From positions 1 through 54,503 of the forward strand of contig PWEA01000004.1 in the NCBI GenBank assembly GCA_003553905.1: DNA of 54,503 bases. The letters are read 5' to 3'. Below the pieces are notes generated by a model. The model had not been told where the DNA came from, searched no databases, and was given only the letters and a program-made list of their open reading frames with translations. Source of the stretch: Candidatus Aenigmatarchaeota archaeon (GTDB taxonomy: Archaea; Aenigmatarchaeota; Aenigmatarchaeia; PWEA01). Positions 10,790-20,112 of the stretch are shown here, piece after piece. The position numbers and the translations under genes are program-made. Each line of letters opens with the position of its first letter. Positions within the stretch are counted from its first letter, which is position 1.

Positions 10790-12481
10790 CTACTGATGCT
10801 CTTCTTCTTTCCAGCCATCGCCGCGCATCCTGGGCTCAGACTCTGTAGCATGCTTACCAAGAAAGGTATCTTGCATCTGCGGAGATTCTATGAGTCCTTT
10901 AATAGGCTCAAAGGTATTGCTCTGCACAACTGCCTGGTCCCTCTTGAACTCTTTGTCGTTATATCCATAGAACTCCACGGGTAGCTCACTGGGTGGTATA
11001 TCGTCTTCGAGGTACATGGCCATCTCCTTGGTTATAGGAATAGACTCCTTGAAGGCTTCGTCCCCTTTTCCCTGACCTCCGCCGCCTCTTTCAAAGGTAA
11101 GGTATCCGGATTCAAAGCCTCTTATCTTAAGCTCCCAAAGCATCTCGTAAAGATGTAGCTCTCCTTTCTGAAGTGGAAAGTGTTCGTGTCCGGGGGAAGG
11201 CCTACTGGAAAGATGCACTAAATAGGTTTCCTCTCCGAGGTTACCGGGCGCATCCTTAAGAATATCCTTCGGATTGAGGCCTTGGGTTGCTATATGTTCA
11301 AAGTCGAAGCACAGTTTTACCTGTGGATGGTTTATGGCCCTGATAACATGGTATATATGTTCTGGGTTCACCAGCCTGTAGTATCCAAGATCTTCTGGGT
11401 TCCTCGCATCAGGTGTCTCGAGGGTTACGACTACATCTGTACCTGCTAGCTCCTCGTCCCAGTTTTTTACATGGCCTTGGATATATCTTCCAGCAACCGA
11501 ATCTACGAGAAGGTCCATACTCTTTTCCTCCTCCAGATCCTTCGGACTCCTTTTTCCACATATCTTCCTCCATATAGGATCATTTTTTTCATACATCCAC
11601 CAACCTATCAACTGGTAGGTTCTAAATTCATTGAAAATTCTCTCTAGATCTATATCTCCTTCATCGATTACGTCCCTAAGAGCATCCTTCTCTACCATGT
11701 GCTTGAATTCTTCATCCTTCTGACGATAGTGGTTAAGAATTAACTGTCTGCTACCTCTGAGATCATCCAGAATACCCTCTCTGACTCCTTCCCTCGTAAC
11801 ACTTTCAGGATCAACCCGAGAATTATTTTTAAGCCTCTGCATTCTCTTAGAGATCTCTTCATCGGTAACAAGTTTTTCAAGATATTCATCCTTGGCAGAA
11901 ATAGTCTCTGCTATTCTAGCACCACCAGGAACTCCTACCTTCTTCCTCAAGTCCCTGACTATCCAGTCGAAGGTCTCTGAATCGGAATGGTTATCCTTAA
12001 GTTTTTTAAGAAAATCAACTATTGGATACCCATCCGGGTGAAGCATTACCTCGTATCTCACTCCTCTCATTCTACCAAGTTCAGGACTTGGAAATAGAGA
12101 AGTATGAACGTTTACATAGTCGGATCCTATCTCATTGGCCTTCTGTATAAACCCTTTCATGTACTCATCCACACGCCTGTAGCTCTTCTTCTCGGCCATG
12201 GCTGTCCTGAGCTGAAGCGACGCATGGATATTGACCTTAACATCTTCCTGTTCGTGGAAGTTCTTTATTTCCCTGACAGCATGCGGAGTTAGCGATTCGG
12301 GATGATTTAGAGTAACTTCTATAGACGAAACTCCCTTCTGGGAAACAGAAGAAATATACTGCAGGACCCTTTGCTGAAGTTGTTCTGGCCATCCACTGGT
12401 CTGGACAATATATCCTTCCGGCTCTAGCTTTCTTTTCTTTTTTGAAAGACCAAAAGACTTCTTTATACTTTTTAACATCAC
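10790..12481 (-). CDS. Xylose isomerase-like / endonuclease IV-like TIM-barrel protein
   Basis: IEVTLNHPES, VNIHASLQLR, DYVNVHTSLFPSPELGRMRG, LCFDFEHIA, VHLSSRPSPGHEHFPLQKGEL metal-ligand-like pattern. Confidence 0.6.
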   Translation of the reverse strand: MMLKSIKKSFGLSKKKRKLEPEGYIVQTSGWPEQLQQRVLQYISSVSQKGVSSIEVTLNHPESLTPHAVREIKNFHEQEDVKVNIHASLQLRTAMAEKKSYRRVDEYMKGFIQKANEIGSDYVNVHTSLFPSPELGRMRGVRYEVMLHPDGYPIVDFLKKLKDNHSDSETFDWIVRDLRKKVGVPGGARIAETISAKDEYLEKLVTDEEISKRMQRLKNNSRVDPESVTREGVREGILDDLRGSRQLILNHYRQKDEEFKHMVEKDALRDVIDEGDIDLERIFNEFRTYQLIGWWMYEKNDPIWRKICGKRSPKDLEEEKSMDLLVDSVAGRYIQGHVKNWDEELAGTDVVVTLETPDARNPEDLGYYRLVNPEHIYHVIRAINHPQVKLCFDFEHIATQGLNPKDILKDAPGNLGEETYLVHLSSRPSPGHEHFPLQKGELHLYEMLWELKIRGFESGYLTFERGGGGQGKGDEAFKESIPITKEMAMYLEDDIPPSELPVEFYGYNDKEFKRDQAVVQSNTFEPIKGLIESPQMQDTFLGKHATESEPRMRGDGWKEEEHQ

Positions 12482-12483
12482 AA

Positions 12484-13773
12484 TCAGCTCTTAAGTTTCC
12501 TGAGCTTCCAGAGTTTGAGGCCGTCTCCAAGATCCTTTATTCTTTCGTAAAGCATATTGGTCTCTTCCTTGACTATACCTTTGAACTCGTCTCTATGATA
12601 TCCTTTCCCTTCACCTGGAATCCTAAGTATCTTCTTACCGATCTTCTTAACCTTGTCCGTTACTGTTTCCTTCTGTTCCTCTTCCTCCTCCAACTCTTCT
12701 ACAGGTTCACCACTAAGTCTCTTTATAGAGTTTTGTAACTTCTTTTTCTGTTTTTCTATCTCCTCCTTTTTTTCCATAAGTTCATCGCGATGAAGAAGTT
12801 CTGGCTTTATTGTTATGACCACTACTTCTGTGCTCTGCCCAGAGACTACAGAAGACTTCTTTTTAACGTTTATCTCAAAAAAACAGTAGAACTCATAACC
12901 CGGCTCACTGGACAGTTTATCATAAAGTTCTGGCTTGAATTCATCATGTTCAGCATAGAAAGACCTAGAACTCAAATCCTTCCAGGCATATAGATCAACG
13001 CCACATATAGAGTTAGCATATCTTTCTATAACTCTTGGATCATCCAAACCGTGGTACTCTTTGGGCTCACCTAGCCTTATCCTTTTGAGGGCTTTGGCGT
13101 ACGGATGTAAAGTATCCTTTAGATTCCGTATCGTCTCTTCGTGGGATCTTATTTCTCTTTCTATCGTTTCCATTCTCCTTTCTATCTCACCGACGAACCT
13201 CTTCTTCCAGTCCTGGAAAAGAGACCATTTCTTTTTTAGTATCTGTTTCTCTCCCTTTGAAACTTCCAGATTTTCGATATCTTCCTTACTTTCTACTTTG
13301 TAAAAATCAACAATCACCGAAGGAAGTCTTCCGCTGTTTGCCAGTTCAAGAAGACTCATATTTGTATTTCTATCCACGAGGTCTACAAAGTCGCTTTTCA
13401 AAACATCCAAATCACCTTCTTCTTTGTGATCTATGATCCTCTGGAGCTTTCTTTTATCGTGCCGTAACATCTCAAGAGTCTTTCTCGTATCCGAAATTTT
13501 ACTGGTCACCGCACCTACCTGCTGTTCTATAGTCTGTTTCCTCTGAGCAATTTCATCATAGAACGACGACTTCGGATTTACCTCTATCCAGTCCGTTACC
13601 TTTCTAACCTCGTACCCCATATTATCTTCTAGAATATCTATCATGCCGAAGTATATACCAGACGGAAAACCTGGTTTACCGGCAAAGGTAATCTGTCTTT
13701 CCCTAAGGTCCGGAACCTTCATCGTACTCGGCTTAAAGGACGGGTTGTCTTTCCCTTTTGTTTCAACAGGCAT
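12484..13773 (-). CDS. Coiled-coil-rich hypothetical protein
   Basis: Long charged helical segments; abuts the TIM-barrel gene. Confidence 0.6.
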   Translation of the reverse strand: MPVETKGKDNPSFKPSTMKVPDLRERQITFAGKPGFPSGIYFGMIDILEDNMGYEVRKVTDWIEVNPKSSFYDEIAQRKQTIEQQVGAVTSKISDTRKTLEMLRHDKRKLQRIIDHKEEGDLDVLKSDFVDLVDRNTNMSLLELANSGRLPSVIVDFYKVESKEDIENLEVSKGEKQILKKKWSLFQDWKKRFVGEIERRMETIEREIRSHEETIRNLKDTLHPYAKALKRIRLGEPKEYHGLDDPRVIERYANSICGVDLYAWKDLSSRSFYAEHDEFKPELYDKLSSEPGYEFYCFFEINVKKKSSVVSGQSTEVVVITIKPELLHRDELMEKKEEIEKQKKKLQNSIKRLSGEPVEELEEEEEQKETVTDKVKKIGKKILRIPGEGKGYHRDEFKGIVKEETNMLYERIKDLGDGLKLWKLRKLKS

Positions 13774-13845
13774 ATTGTATCCCTTGTGTTGTTAACCGTT
13801 TGCGATATATAACACTAATAAATACTCTCCTGTAATAATAAAATT

Positions 13846-14322
13846 ATGGTACTAGGCAAAATAAAGGATATGGTCACAGGCAAAAACAAGGAAAAGGATT
13901 CCAGCCTCGGAAACAGAAGAAACATAAAAGAAGTAACCAACCTAGACGATGAAACAGAATATGACAAGTCTCCTGTATCGACTAGGAATAAAAGAAAGGA
14001 TTTGAGCCTTCCGTCTGAAGAAGAGTTTGCCGGTAGAGGACGAACTCCGAGAGACAACAACCCAAGAAACAGACAACCTTCACCGAGAAGATCGAGAGAG
14101 AAGCCAGCTCCGACAAGAGAACCGGACAATAGAGCAAACAACCCTACATCAAGAAGGCCATCACCGGAGCCACCGATCCCACGGAGAAGAGTAAATGAAA
14201 GAAACGAGCAACCTCCGGTAAGGAATAGTCAGGAATCCAATGAAACAAAGGAGATGTTAAGAGAGATTCTCAGAAAACTGGATATCATAGACAGAAGGCT
14301 ACAGCGTCCCCAGAGAAGATAG
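13846..14322 (+). CDS. Low-complexity, Arg/Pro-rich probably disordered protein
   Basis: PRDNNPRNRQPSPRRSREKPAPTREPDNRANNPTSRRPSPEPPIPRRR; C-terminal helix EMLREILRKLDIIDRRL. Confidence 0.6.
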   Translation: MVLGKIKDMVTGKNKEKDSSLGNRRNIKEVTNLDDETEYDKSPVSTRNKRKDLSLPSEEEFAGRGRTPRDNNPRNRQPSPRRSREKPAPTREPDNRANNPTSRRPSPEPPIPRRRVNERNEQPPVRNSQESNETKEMLREILRKLDIIDRRLQRPQRR

Positions 14323-14359
14323 CGCGCCTGTGAAATCTGAAGATTTTGTATCCTCTTTG

Positions 14360-16117
14360 TTATTCAATATAGTAGTAGTTGCCGTTCTTTTTCTGTTCCC
14401 TGTCCTTGACAGAATCGGGTTTGTTTGCCCTTGGACGTCCTGTATGAGGATCTCTACGGAACGTAACTCCCAGATCCTCGAGAAACTTGTTAAAGGAGGA
14501 TTCAAGACCGCCTGGTTTGAGTGCTTTTCCATCTACCCCTGGCTCACCGAGGAAAACCATTCCCCTCTCCGAAAGGTAGTCGAGGAAGAGTATATCATGG
14601 TCTATAACCATACATGAAGCCTCGTTCTGAGAAGAAACCGACTGTACAAGTTTGGCCACCCTAAGTCTCTGGTCTACATCCAGATAAGCAGAAGGCTCGT
14701 CCATCAGATATATATCGGCGTCCTTTGATAGACAAACAGCTATCGCGAGTCTTTGTCTCTCGCCTCCCGATAGGGTCGACACTCTGTTTTCAAGAAGACC
14801 TTCAAGGCCAAGGGGATGAAGTATTTTGTTCTTGAACTCATTGGAGTAGGGATTTTCAACGACCTTAGTTAAAAAATCTATAACCCTTCCACTACCACCC
14901 GTATCTATCTTTTGTGGTTTGTAAGAAATCTCAACCTCTCTATCCGGTCCTCCTTCGTCGGCTTCAAGTTCACCGGTGAGTATCTTTGCAAACGTACTCT
15001 TGCCCAGAGCATTCGCACCAAAAATACCCAGCTGTTCTTCCCGCGCAAGCTCACCCTCCTGTACAGTAAGGTTGAAGTTACCCAGTGTTTTCTTTGTTTT
15101 CTGGAATTCAAGAAGGGTACTTCTTTCTCTTTCTTTTGTAGGAGCTCTTATATCAAACTTGACCGGTTCTTCACGGAAACGGACGTTGTCTTCCCTTATA
15201 TAACCCTCCAGATAAGCATTTATTCCCTTTCTAGTTGAATAGGGCTTGGAAACTATACCATATGCACCCGGTTCACCGTAGAAAACATGGATCGTATCGG
15301 CAAGATAATCCAGGGTTGCAAGGTCATGATCGACAACCATAACTGTTCTTTCCTCTGCAAGATCTTGGATAAGCTTACCCATCTGTAATCGTTGGTATAC
15401 ATCTAAGTAAGAAGACGGTTCATCAAAGTAGTATATATCGGCGTCCTTGCAGATAACTGCAGCTATTGCCACCCGTTGTAACTCTCCACCCGAAAGTTCG
15501 TCCAGTTTTCTATCAAGCACGTTTTCAATGCTGAGCCTATCAAGAACTTCATCAAGAACGCCTCTCTCATCAGTATCCTCGAGGAACTTCTTGACTTCGC
15601 CCTCGTAAATCCGGGGTATCTCCTCGACTCTCTGTGGTTTGTATGCGGTTCTCTTTTCCTCTTCCATGTCGTGAAAATATTCCTGAAGCTGGGTACCTCT
15701 AAATAGACCTGAAATATCCTCCAGAGATGGTTCTTCTCCAGGTTTCCCTAGGTTGGGTTTCACACTTCCCGAAAGTATCTTGAGAGCTGTTGATTTACCA
15801 AGGCCGTTCCCGCCCAATAATCCTACAACACCGCCTGGTTTAGGTATAGGAAGTCTGTAAAGCACGAAGGCATTCTTACCAAAACGGTGAACAGGTTTTT
15901 CGTCAAGCTCTTCTGGTGTATTGACAATCTTTATAGCATCGAAGGGACATTTGGTAACACATATACCACATCCTATACATAGATCTTCTTCTATCTCTGC
16001 GTTCTTACTTTTTTTGATGCATTCTTCTCCCTTTCTGTTGATTGGACATGCTTTAAAGCACTCCCAGTCACACTTTTTTGGGTTACATCTCTCCCTATCA
16101 ACAATTGCAATTCGCAT
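14360..16117 (-). CDS. ABCE1/Rli1 ribosome recycling ATPase
   Basis: N-terminal Fe-S clusters (CNPKKCDWECFKACP..., CIGCGICVTKCPF), two ABC cassettes with LSGGELQR and LSGGERQR. Confidence 0.97.
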   Translation of the reverse strand: MRIAIVDRERCNPKKCDWECFKACPINRKGEECIKKSKNAEIEEDLCIGCGICVTKCPFDAIKIVNTPEELDEKPVHRFGKNAFVLYRLPIPKPGGVVGLLGGNGLGKSTALKILSGSVKPNLGKPGEEPSLEDISGLFRGTQLQEYFHDMEEEKRTAYKPQRVEEIPRIYEGEVKKFLEDTDERGVLDEVLDRLSIENVLDRKLDELSGGELQRVAIAAVICKDADIYYFDEPSSYLDVYQRLQMGKLIQDLAEERTVMVVDHDLATLDYLADTIHVFYGEPGAYGIVSKPYSTRKGINAYLEGYIREDNVRFREEPVKFDIRAPTKERERSTLLEFQKTKKTLGNFNLTVQEGELAREEQLGIFGANALGKSTFAKILTGELEADEGGPDREVEISYKPQKIDTGGSGRVIDFLTKVVENPYSNEFKNKILHPLGLEGLLENRVSTLSGGERQRLAIAVCLSKDADIYLMDEPSAYLDVDQRLRVAKLVQSVSSQNEASCMVIDHDILFLDYLSERGMVFLGEPGVDGKALKPGGLESSFNKFLEDLGVTFRRDPHTGRPRANKPDSVKDREQKKNGNYYYIE

Positions 16118-16179
16118 ATCTACTAATCCTCAATCTAACTTAAAAATAAAAGGTTTTGTAATGTCTGTTCTGACATAAC

Positions 16180-16509
16180 CTATAAAGGTCCGGCTACAGT
16201 AGGAAGGAATATACTTACAAAGTTTGTTAAAATCCATATCCCGAGGGCAATAATTGTCGCCCTCAACCAGCCTACATTGTAAAAATGTTTTATGGCTAAA
16301 AGCCAGACAACACCACCGGCCAGGGTCGATACAAGCCCACTCGACAACAACATGAACGCCAGTGTATAGATAGCAGAACCAGATAAAGCTGCAACAACGG
16401 CCGTCATAATGCCTTTACCCCTCCCAAAGATGGATGTTACAAAGTATATAACTAGACTAGAAACTATTAGGCCCAAAAGAAAGCTGCTCAGAGATTGGAT
16501 ATAGACCAT
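16180..16509 (-). CDS. Small membrane protein
   Basis: Several hydrophobic helices. Confidence 0.6.
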   Translation of the reverse strand: MVYIQSLSSFLLGLIVSSLVIYFVTSIFGRGKGIMTAVVAALSGSAIYTLAFMLLSSGLVSTLAGGVVWLLAIKHFYNVGWLRATIIALGIWILTNFVSIFLPTVAGPL

Positions 16510-16617
16510 GGAGACACCACGAATAGTTTTGTTTTAAAACTTTATAATCATTTCCGGGCAGAATGAAAAAGAAGAAAAAGAAAAGTGGTGGGGATATTTA
16601 CATCGATGACAATGACT

Positions 16618-16767
16618 TTACTTGTTTTCGTCAAAAACACTGTATCCTGTGTTTGTCTCAACGGGTTCGTAGCATCCACCACATGCCCTTTCGAACTGTT
16701 CTATGGCAAAAGTTTGAAATTCATCCCCAGAACGAGTGTCTATGTTTTTATTTTCATATCTGTTCAT
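16618..16767 (-). CDS. Small acidic protein, 49 aa (MNRYENKNIDTRSGDEFQTFAIEQFERACGGCYEPVETNTGYSVFDENK)
   Basis: Manual translation of minus strand; ATG with TATA-like TTTATAAA about 30 nt upstream; not in the ORF track. Confidence 0.5.
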   Translation of the reverse strand: MNRYENKNIDTRSGDEFQTFAIEQFERACGGCYEPVETNTGYSVFDENK

Positions 16768-16905
16768 GGTACCAGTATTATATTATACCCTTTCATTTAT
16801 AAAAGTTACTATCATATAGTGACAACCTATTTAGAAAGCAAAGGGAAACCTATCAGATGACAAAACAAATTTCTGAAGTTGAATTCCGGATTCCGATTTT
16901 ATCTT

Positions 16906-17418
16906 CTATTTGAAAGAAAGTTTAGCACTTTCTCCAGTAATCCTCTTCAACACCTCTGAAAACTCATCTTCTTTTAACATTATCCTTCTCACATCATCTG
17001 AACTAACAACGACTTTGTAGTAATCCTCTTTTGGTGAGAAGACCTTGTTTACACCATACACCTTAACGTCCGGTAAAAGGTTCTGCGAAAACTTCTTAAC
17101 GCCTTCTGCCATCTCGACAACACGGATAGCTCTCTCAACCTTTCCGGCTAGCTTCTTAACTATCTCCCCTCCTTTACCCACAACCTTCCCGACATCTTCT
17201 TTCTCGACAACTATAACAATTACATCCTCGCCTACATAGATCTCATTGATCTCAACGTCCTCAAGGTAGGGGTAGTCCTCGGATAAAGAATATATGTATC
17301 TAAAAAGCTCCACAGCCTTTTCGGATATATCTCCATTTTCTAGCTTCTTGGAGCATCCTTCACATAACATGTCGTTCTTCAAACAGACTTCACATATACC
17401 GGCTTTCATGTCTTTCAT
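16906..17418 (-). CDS. Archaeal KH-domain (NusA-like) protein with N-terminal Cys cluster
   Basis: CEVCLKNDMLCEGC; VGKVVGKGGEIVKKLAGKVERAIRVVE KH motif. Confidence 0.75.
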   Translation of the reverse strand: MKDMKAGICEVCLKNDMLCEGCSKKLENGDISEKAVELFRYIYSLSEDYPYLEDVEINEIYVGEDVIVIVVEKEDVGKVVGKGGEIVKKLAGKVERAIRVVEMAEGVKKFSQNLLPDVKVYGVNKVFSPKEDYYKVVVSSDDVRRIMLKEDEFSEVLKRITGESAKLSFK

Positions 17419-17530
17419 CTCGTCTTTAGGATTCTTATACTGTTTAAGTCCTCACATTTTTAAAGTTATATGTCATCAAAAAAAGCCAAATGAAAATGGA
17501 TTTAAATATTTCTCAGGTAAAGTGTAACGC

Positions 17531-18718
17531 ATGAAAGTTGGTCTTGTAGGCGCCCCGAACACAGGAAAGTCAACGTTCATGAAAGCATGTACTTTAGCGG
17601 ACATAGAGATAAACAACTACCCTTTCACAACCATAGATGCAAATCAAGGAATCGGTTACGTGACCACAAATTGTCCCTGTAAGGAACTAGATGTTTCGTG
17701 TGATCCAAACGGAAAATGTATAGATGGGATCAGATTTGTGCCTGTGGAGATGATCGATGTAGCAGGACTTGTCCCTGATGCACACCAAGGACGTGGTCTA
17801 GGAAACCAGTTCCTGGATGACCTAAGAGAAGCGGATGTCCTTATACATGTACTCGATATATCAGGAAGAACTGACTCTGAAGGTGAACCAACGGAGGACT
17901 ATGATCCCTACGAAAACATAAGGTTTCTGAAGAAGGAGCTTGACTTCTGGTACGAAGATATATTTGAAAGAGAATGGAAAAAGTTCTCAACAAAGATAGA
18001 AATGGAAAACAAGGATTTCGAAGAACAACTTCTATCCCGGTTTTCGGGTCTGAAAATAGACAAGGATGATATAAGAAAGGTAATAAAAAGGGTGGGTCTC
18101 GATAAAGATCGTCCCGGTGAATGGAGCAAAGACGATGTAAGTAACTTTGCAACAGAACTCAGAAAACTGACTAAACCAATGATCATAGCTGCAAACAAAA
18201 TAGACTTACTCGATACAGATGAAAAACTGGAAGATCTCAGGGAAAGATCGGGGTGCGAAGTGCTTCCATGCTGCGCCGAAGCGGAGCTTGCTTTAAGAAA
18301 GGCATCGGAACAAGGAAAGATAAAATATATTCCGGGATGTGAAAAATTTCAAATATTAGATGATAAAAAAATATCTGACAAAGAAATGGAGGCCCTCGAG
18401 TTCGTCAACAAGATACTAAGAAACTATGGTTCCACCGGCGTACAGAAACTTGTCAACAAAGCTGTTTTTGATCTTCTGAATATGATAGTTGTTTATCCTG
18501 TAGAAAACGAAAATAATTATACTGATAAAAAGGGTAATATACTGCCAGATGCCATTTTACTTGAAAGGGGGTCAACGGCCGAAGATCTTGCATATGAAGT
18601 ACATAGTGACATAGGCGATGACTTCATAGGAGCAATAGACTGCAGAACCCAAAGAAGAATAGGCTCCGACCAAATTCTCCAAAACGGCGACGTTATAAAA
18701 ATACTGACGTCGGGTTAA
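17531..18718 (+). CDS. OBG/YchF-type GTPase with TGS domain
   Basis: VGLVGAPNTGKSTFMKACTLADIEINNYPFTTIDAN; NKID; C-terminal TGS segment. Confidence 0.92.
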   Translation: MKVGLVGAPNTGKSTFMKACTLADIEINNYPFTTIDANQGIGYVTTNCPCKELDVSCDPNGKCIDGIRFVPVEMIDVAGLVPDAHQGRGLGNQFLDDLREADVLIHVLDISGRTDSEGEPTEDYDPYENIRFLKKELDFWYEDIFEREWKKFSTKIEMENKDFEEQLLSRFSGLKIDKDDIRKVIKRVGLDKDRPGEWSKDDVSNFATELRKLTKPMIIAANKIDLLDTDEKLEDLRERSGCEVLPCCAEAELALRKASEQGKIKYIPGCEKFQILDDKKISDKEMEALEFVNKILRNYGSTGVQKLVNKAVFDLLNMIVVYPVENENNYTDKKGNILPDAILLERGSTAEDLAYEVHSDIGDDFIGAIDCRTQRRIGSDQILQNGDVIKILTSG

Positions 18719-18756
18719 ACAACTAAATTTAAATAGTTCCAATACCAATTAATAGT

Positions 18757-19164
18757 ATGTATTTACTAAATGGTAATGAAAGCATTAAAGAGATAGACAT
18801 AGATTATTTTAACTCGGAATCGAGGAAAATGGTCGAGGAAGGTTTCAAATTTATAGAAGAAGCGTACAAAAGCCTCGGGGAATCTGTGGATGTTGGTGTA
18901 ATATATGGTTCCGTTGCGAAAAACAAAGCAAAAGAAGGTTCTGATATAGATCTTGTGTTTATATGCGAAGACGTTGAGAACTATGACGATTTAGCAAAGC
19001 CTCTTGATAAACTTGTGAAAAAGTTTGATGAATATGAAGTTTCCCCGCATCTTATAAGAAAGTCTGATTTACAGGACTACAAACTGTTAAACTATCCACC
19101 GTATCTGACCAAAGATAGGAATGATGAGAAGAGGTTTTTCGAATACTACACAAATAAAAAATAA
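18757..19164 (+). CDS. Minimal nucleotidyltransferase (MNT-like)
   Basis: GVIYGSVAKNKAKEGSDIDLVFI (GSx10DxD). Confidence 0.8.
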   Translation: MYLLNGNESIKEIDIDYFNSESRKMVEEGFKFIEEAYKSLGESVDVGVIYGSVAKNKAKEGSDIDLVFICEDVENYDDLAKPLDKLVKKFDEYEVSPHLIRKSDLQDYKLLNYPPYLTKDRNDEKRFFEYYTNKK

Positions 19165-19172
19165 CAGAGGTT

Positions 19173-19451
19173 CTACTCCTCTTCCGAATCAAAATCTTCT
19201 ATCTTGGGAGTTTCTGGGGCTTTCATCTCCTCTGCCTCTATCCAAACCACGAGAACTCCGATAACCACAAGGAAAGGTGGAATCATTCCCATAACTACTG
19301 TTTTAAAGGGTTCCCACCAGTTCAATCTTGCAGAAATACCTTCTTCCGGTTTAATCTCGGATACCATTCCCGCAGGAAGTAACAACCAAAGTCCTATGAG
19401 GAAAACTATTACACCCAGCACAAGTTTAGCTGCAGCACTCATTAAAATCAC
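19173..19451 (-). CDS. Small membrane protein
   Basis: Two hydrophobic helices, acidic tail. Confidence 0.55.
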   Translation of the reverse strand: MILMSAAAKLVLGVIVFLIGLWLLLPAGMVSEIKPEEGISARLNWWEPFKTVVMGMIPPFLVVIGVLVVWIEAEEMKAPETPKIEDFDSEEE

Positions 19452-19509
19452 CCTTATAATAAAGAAGTGTCTTATAGTTTAAAAAACTCCCCCAAGAACA
19501 TTCCAGAAG

Positions 19510-20070
19510 CTATTCAACTACTTCGGTCTTCCTGATCTCTATCTCCCTGAGTGGGTATATCTTATCTACTTCCTTCTTAATTCTACCCTGGAGCTTGTTC
19601 ATTAGCATATCCTTAACAAACGCATCGATGTTCTTTTTGGATGCCTCCTCCTTCAAAACTTCATCGATTTTCTTACGTATCGAGGTCTGCGTAGACGCAC
19701 CGATAGGTTTGATAGTAGCACATATGGTCTTGACTCTTATTACGACATCATCCTTGGTCTTAACCCTAGTCACTTCATCAACACGTTTACTTCTTTTCCT
19801 AACAATCCTAGTTAGATAGTCACGGGAACAGTCATGCCCAATAAACTTTGACTTGCATGTCTTACCGTCCACCTCGTTTACTCTCATCTTAATCTTAAAA
19901 TAGTACTTCTTTGAGCCTCTGTGTAGATCGGTTGCACCGGATTCAACAACCCTTCCTTTAACGGCTTCTTCTGTGGAAGCAGGTATTTCTCCGATCTCAT
20001 CTCCCCCAAACATCTTGGGAGCTCTGAGTGTATACCACTGTTTTCCCTTTAATTTGTTGTCCTTCGGCAT
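19510..20070 (-). CDS. rps3ae: Ribosomal protein eS1 (S3Ae)
   Basis: KQWYTLRAPKMFGGDEIGEIPAS; FIGHDCSRDYLTRIVRKR. Confidence 0.93.
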   Translation of the reverse strand: MPKDNKLKGKQWYTLRAPKMFGGDEIGEIPASTEEAVKGRVVESGATDLHRGSKKYYFKIKMRVNEVDGKTCKSKFIGHDCSRDYLTRIVRKRSKRVDEVTRVKTKDDVVIRVKTICATIKPIGASTQTSIRKKIDEVLKEEASKKNIDAFVKDMLMNKLQGRIKKEVDKIYPLREIEIRKTEVVE

Positions 20071-20112
20071 AGTTTCCTCTCATATTTTGAGGTTAACATT
20101 TAAAAAGATTTC

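Noticed and set aside
16563-16860. Plus-strand ORFs 16563-16802 and 16585-16860
   Set aside because: Composition unlike the acidic Lys/Glu-rich proteome (Cys/His/Tyr/Phe-rich); opposite a better minus-strand small ORF.
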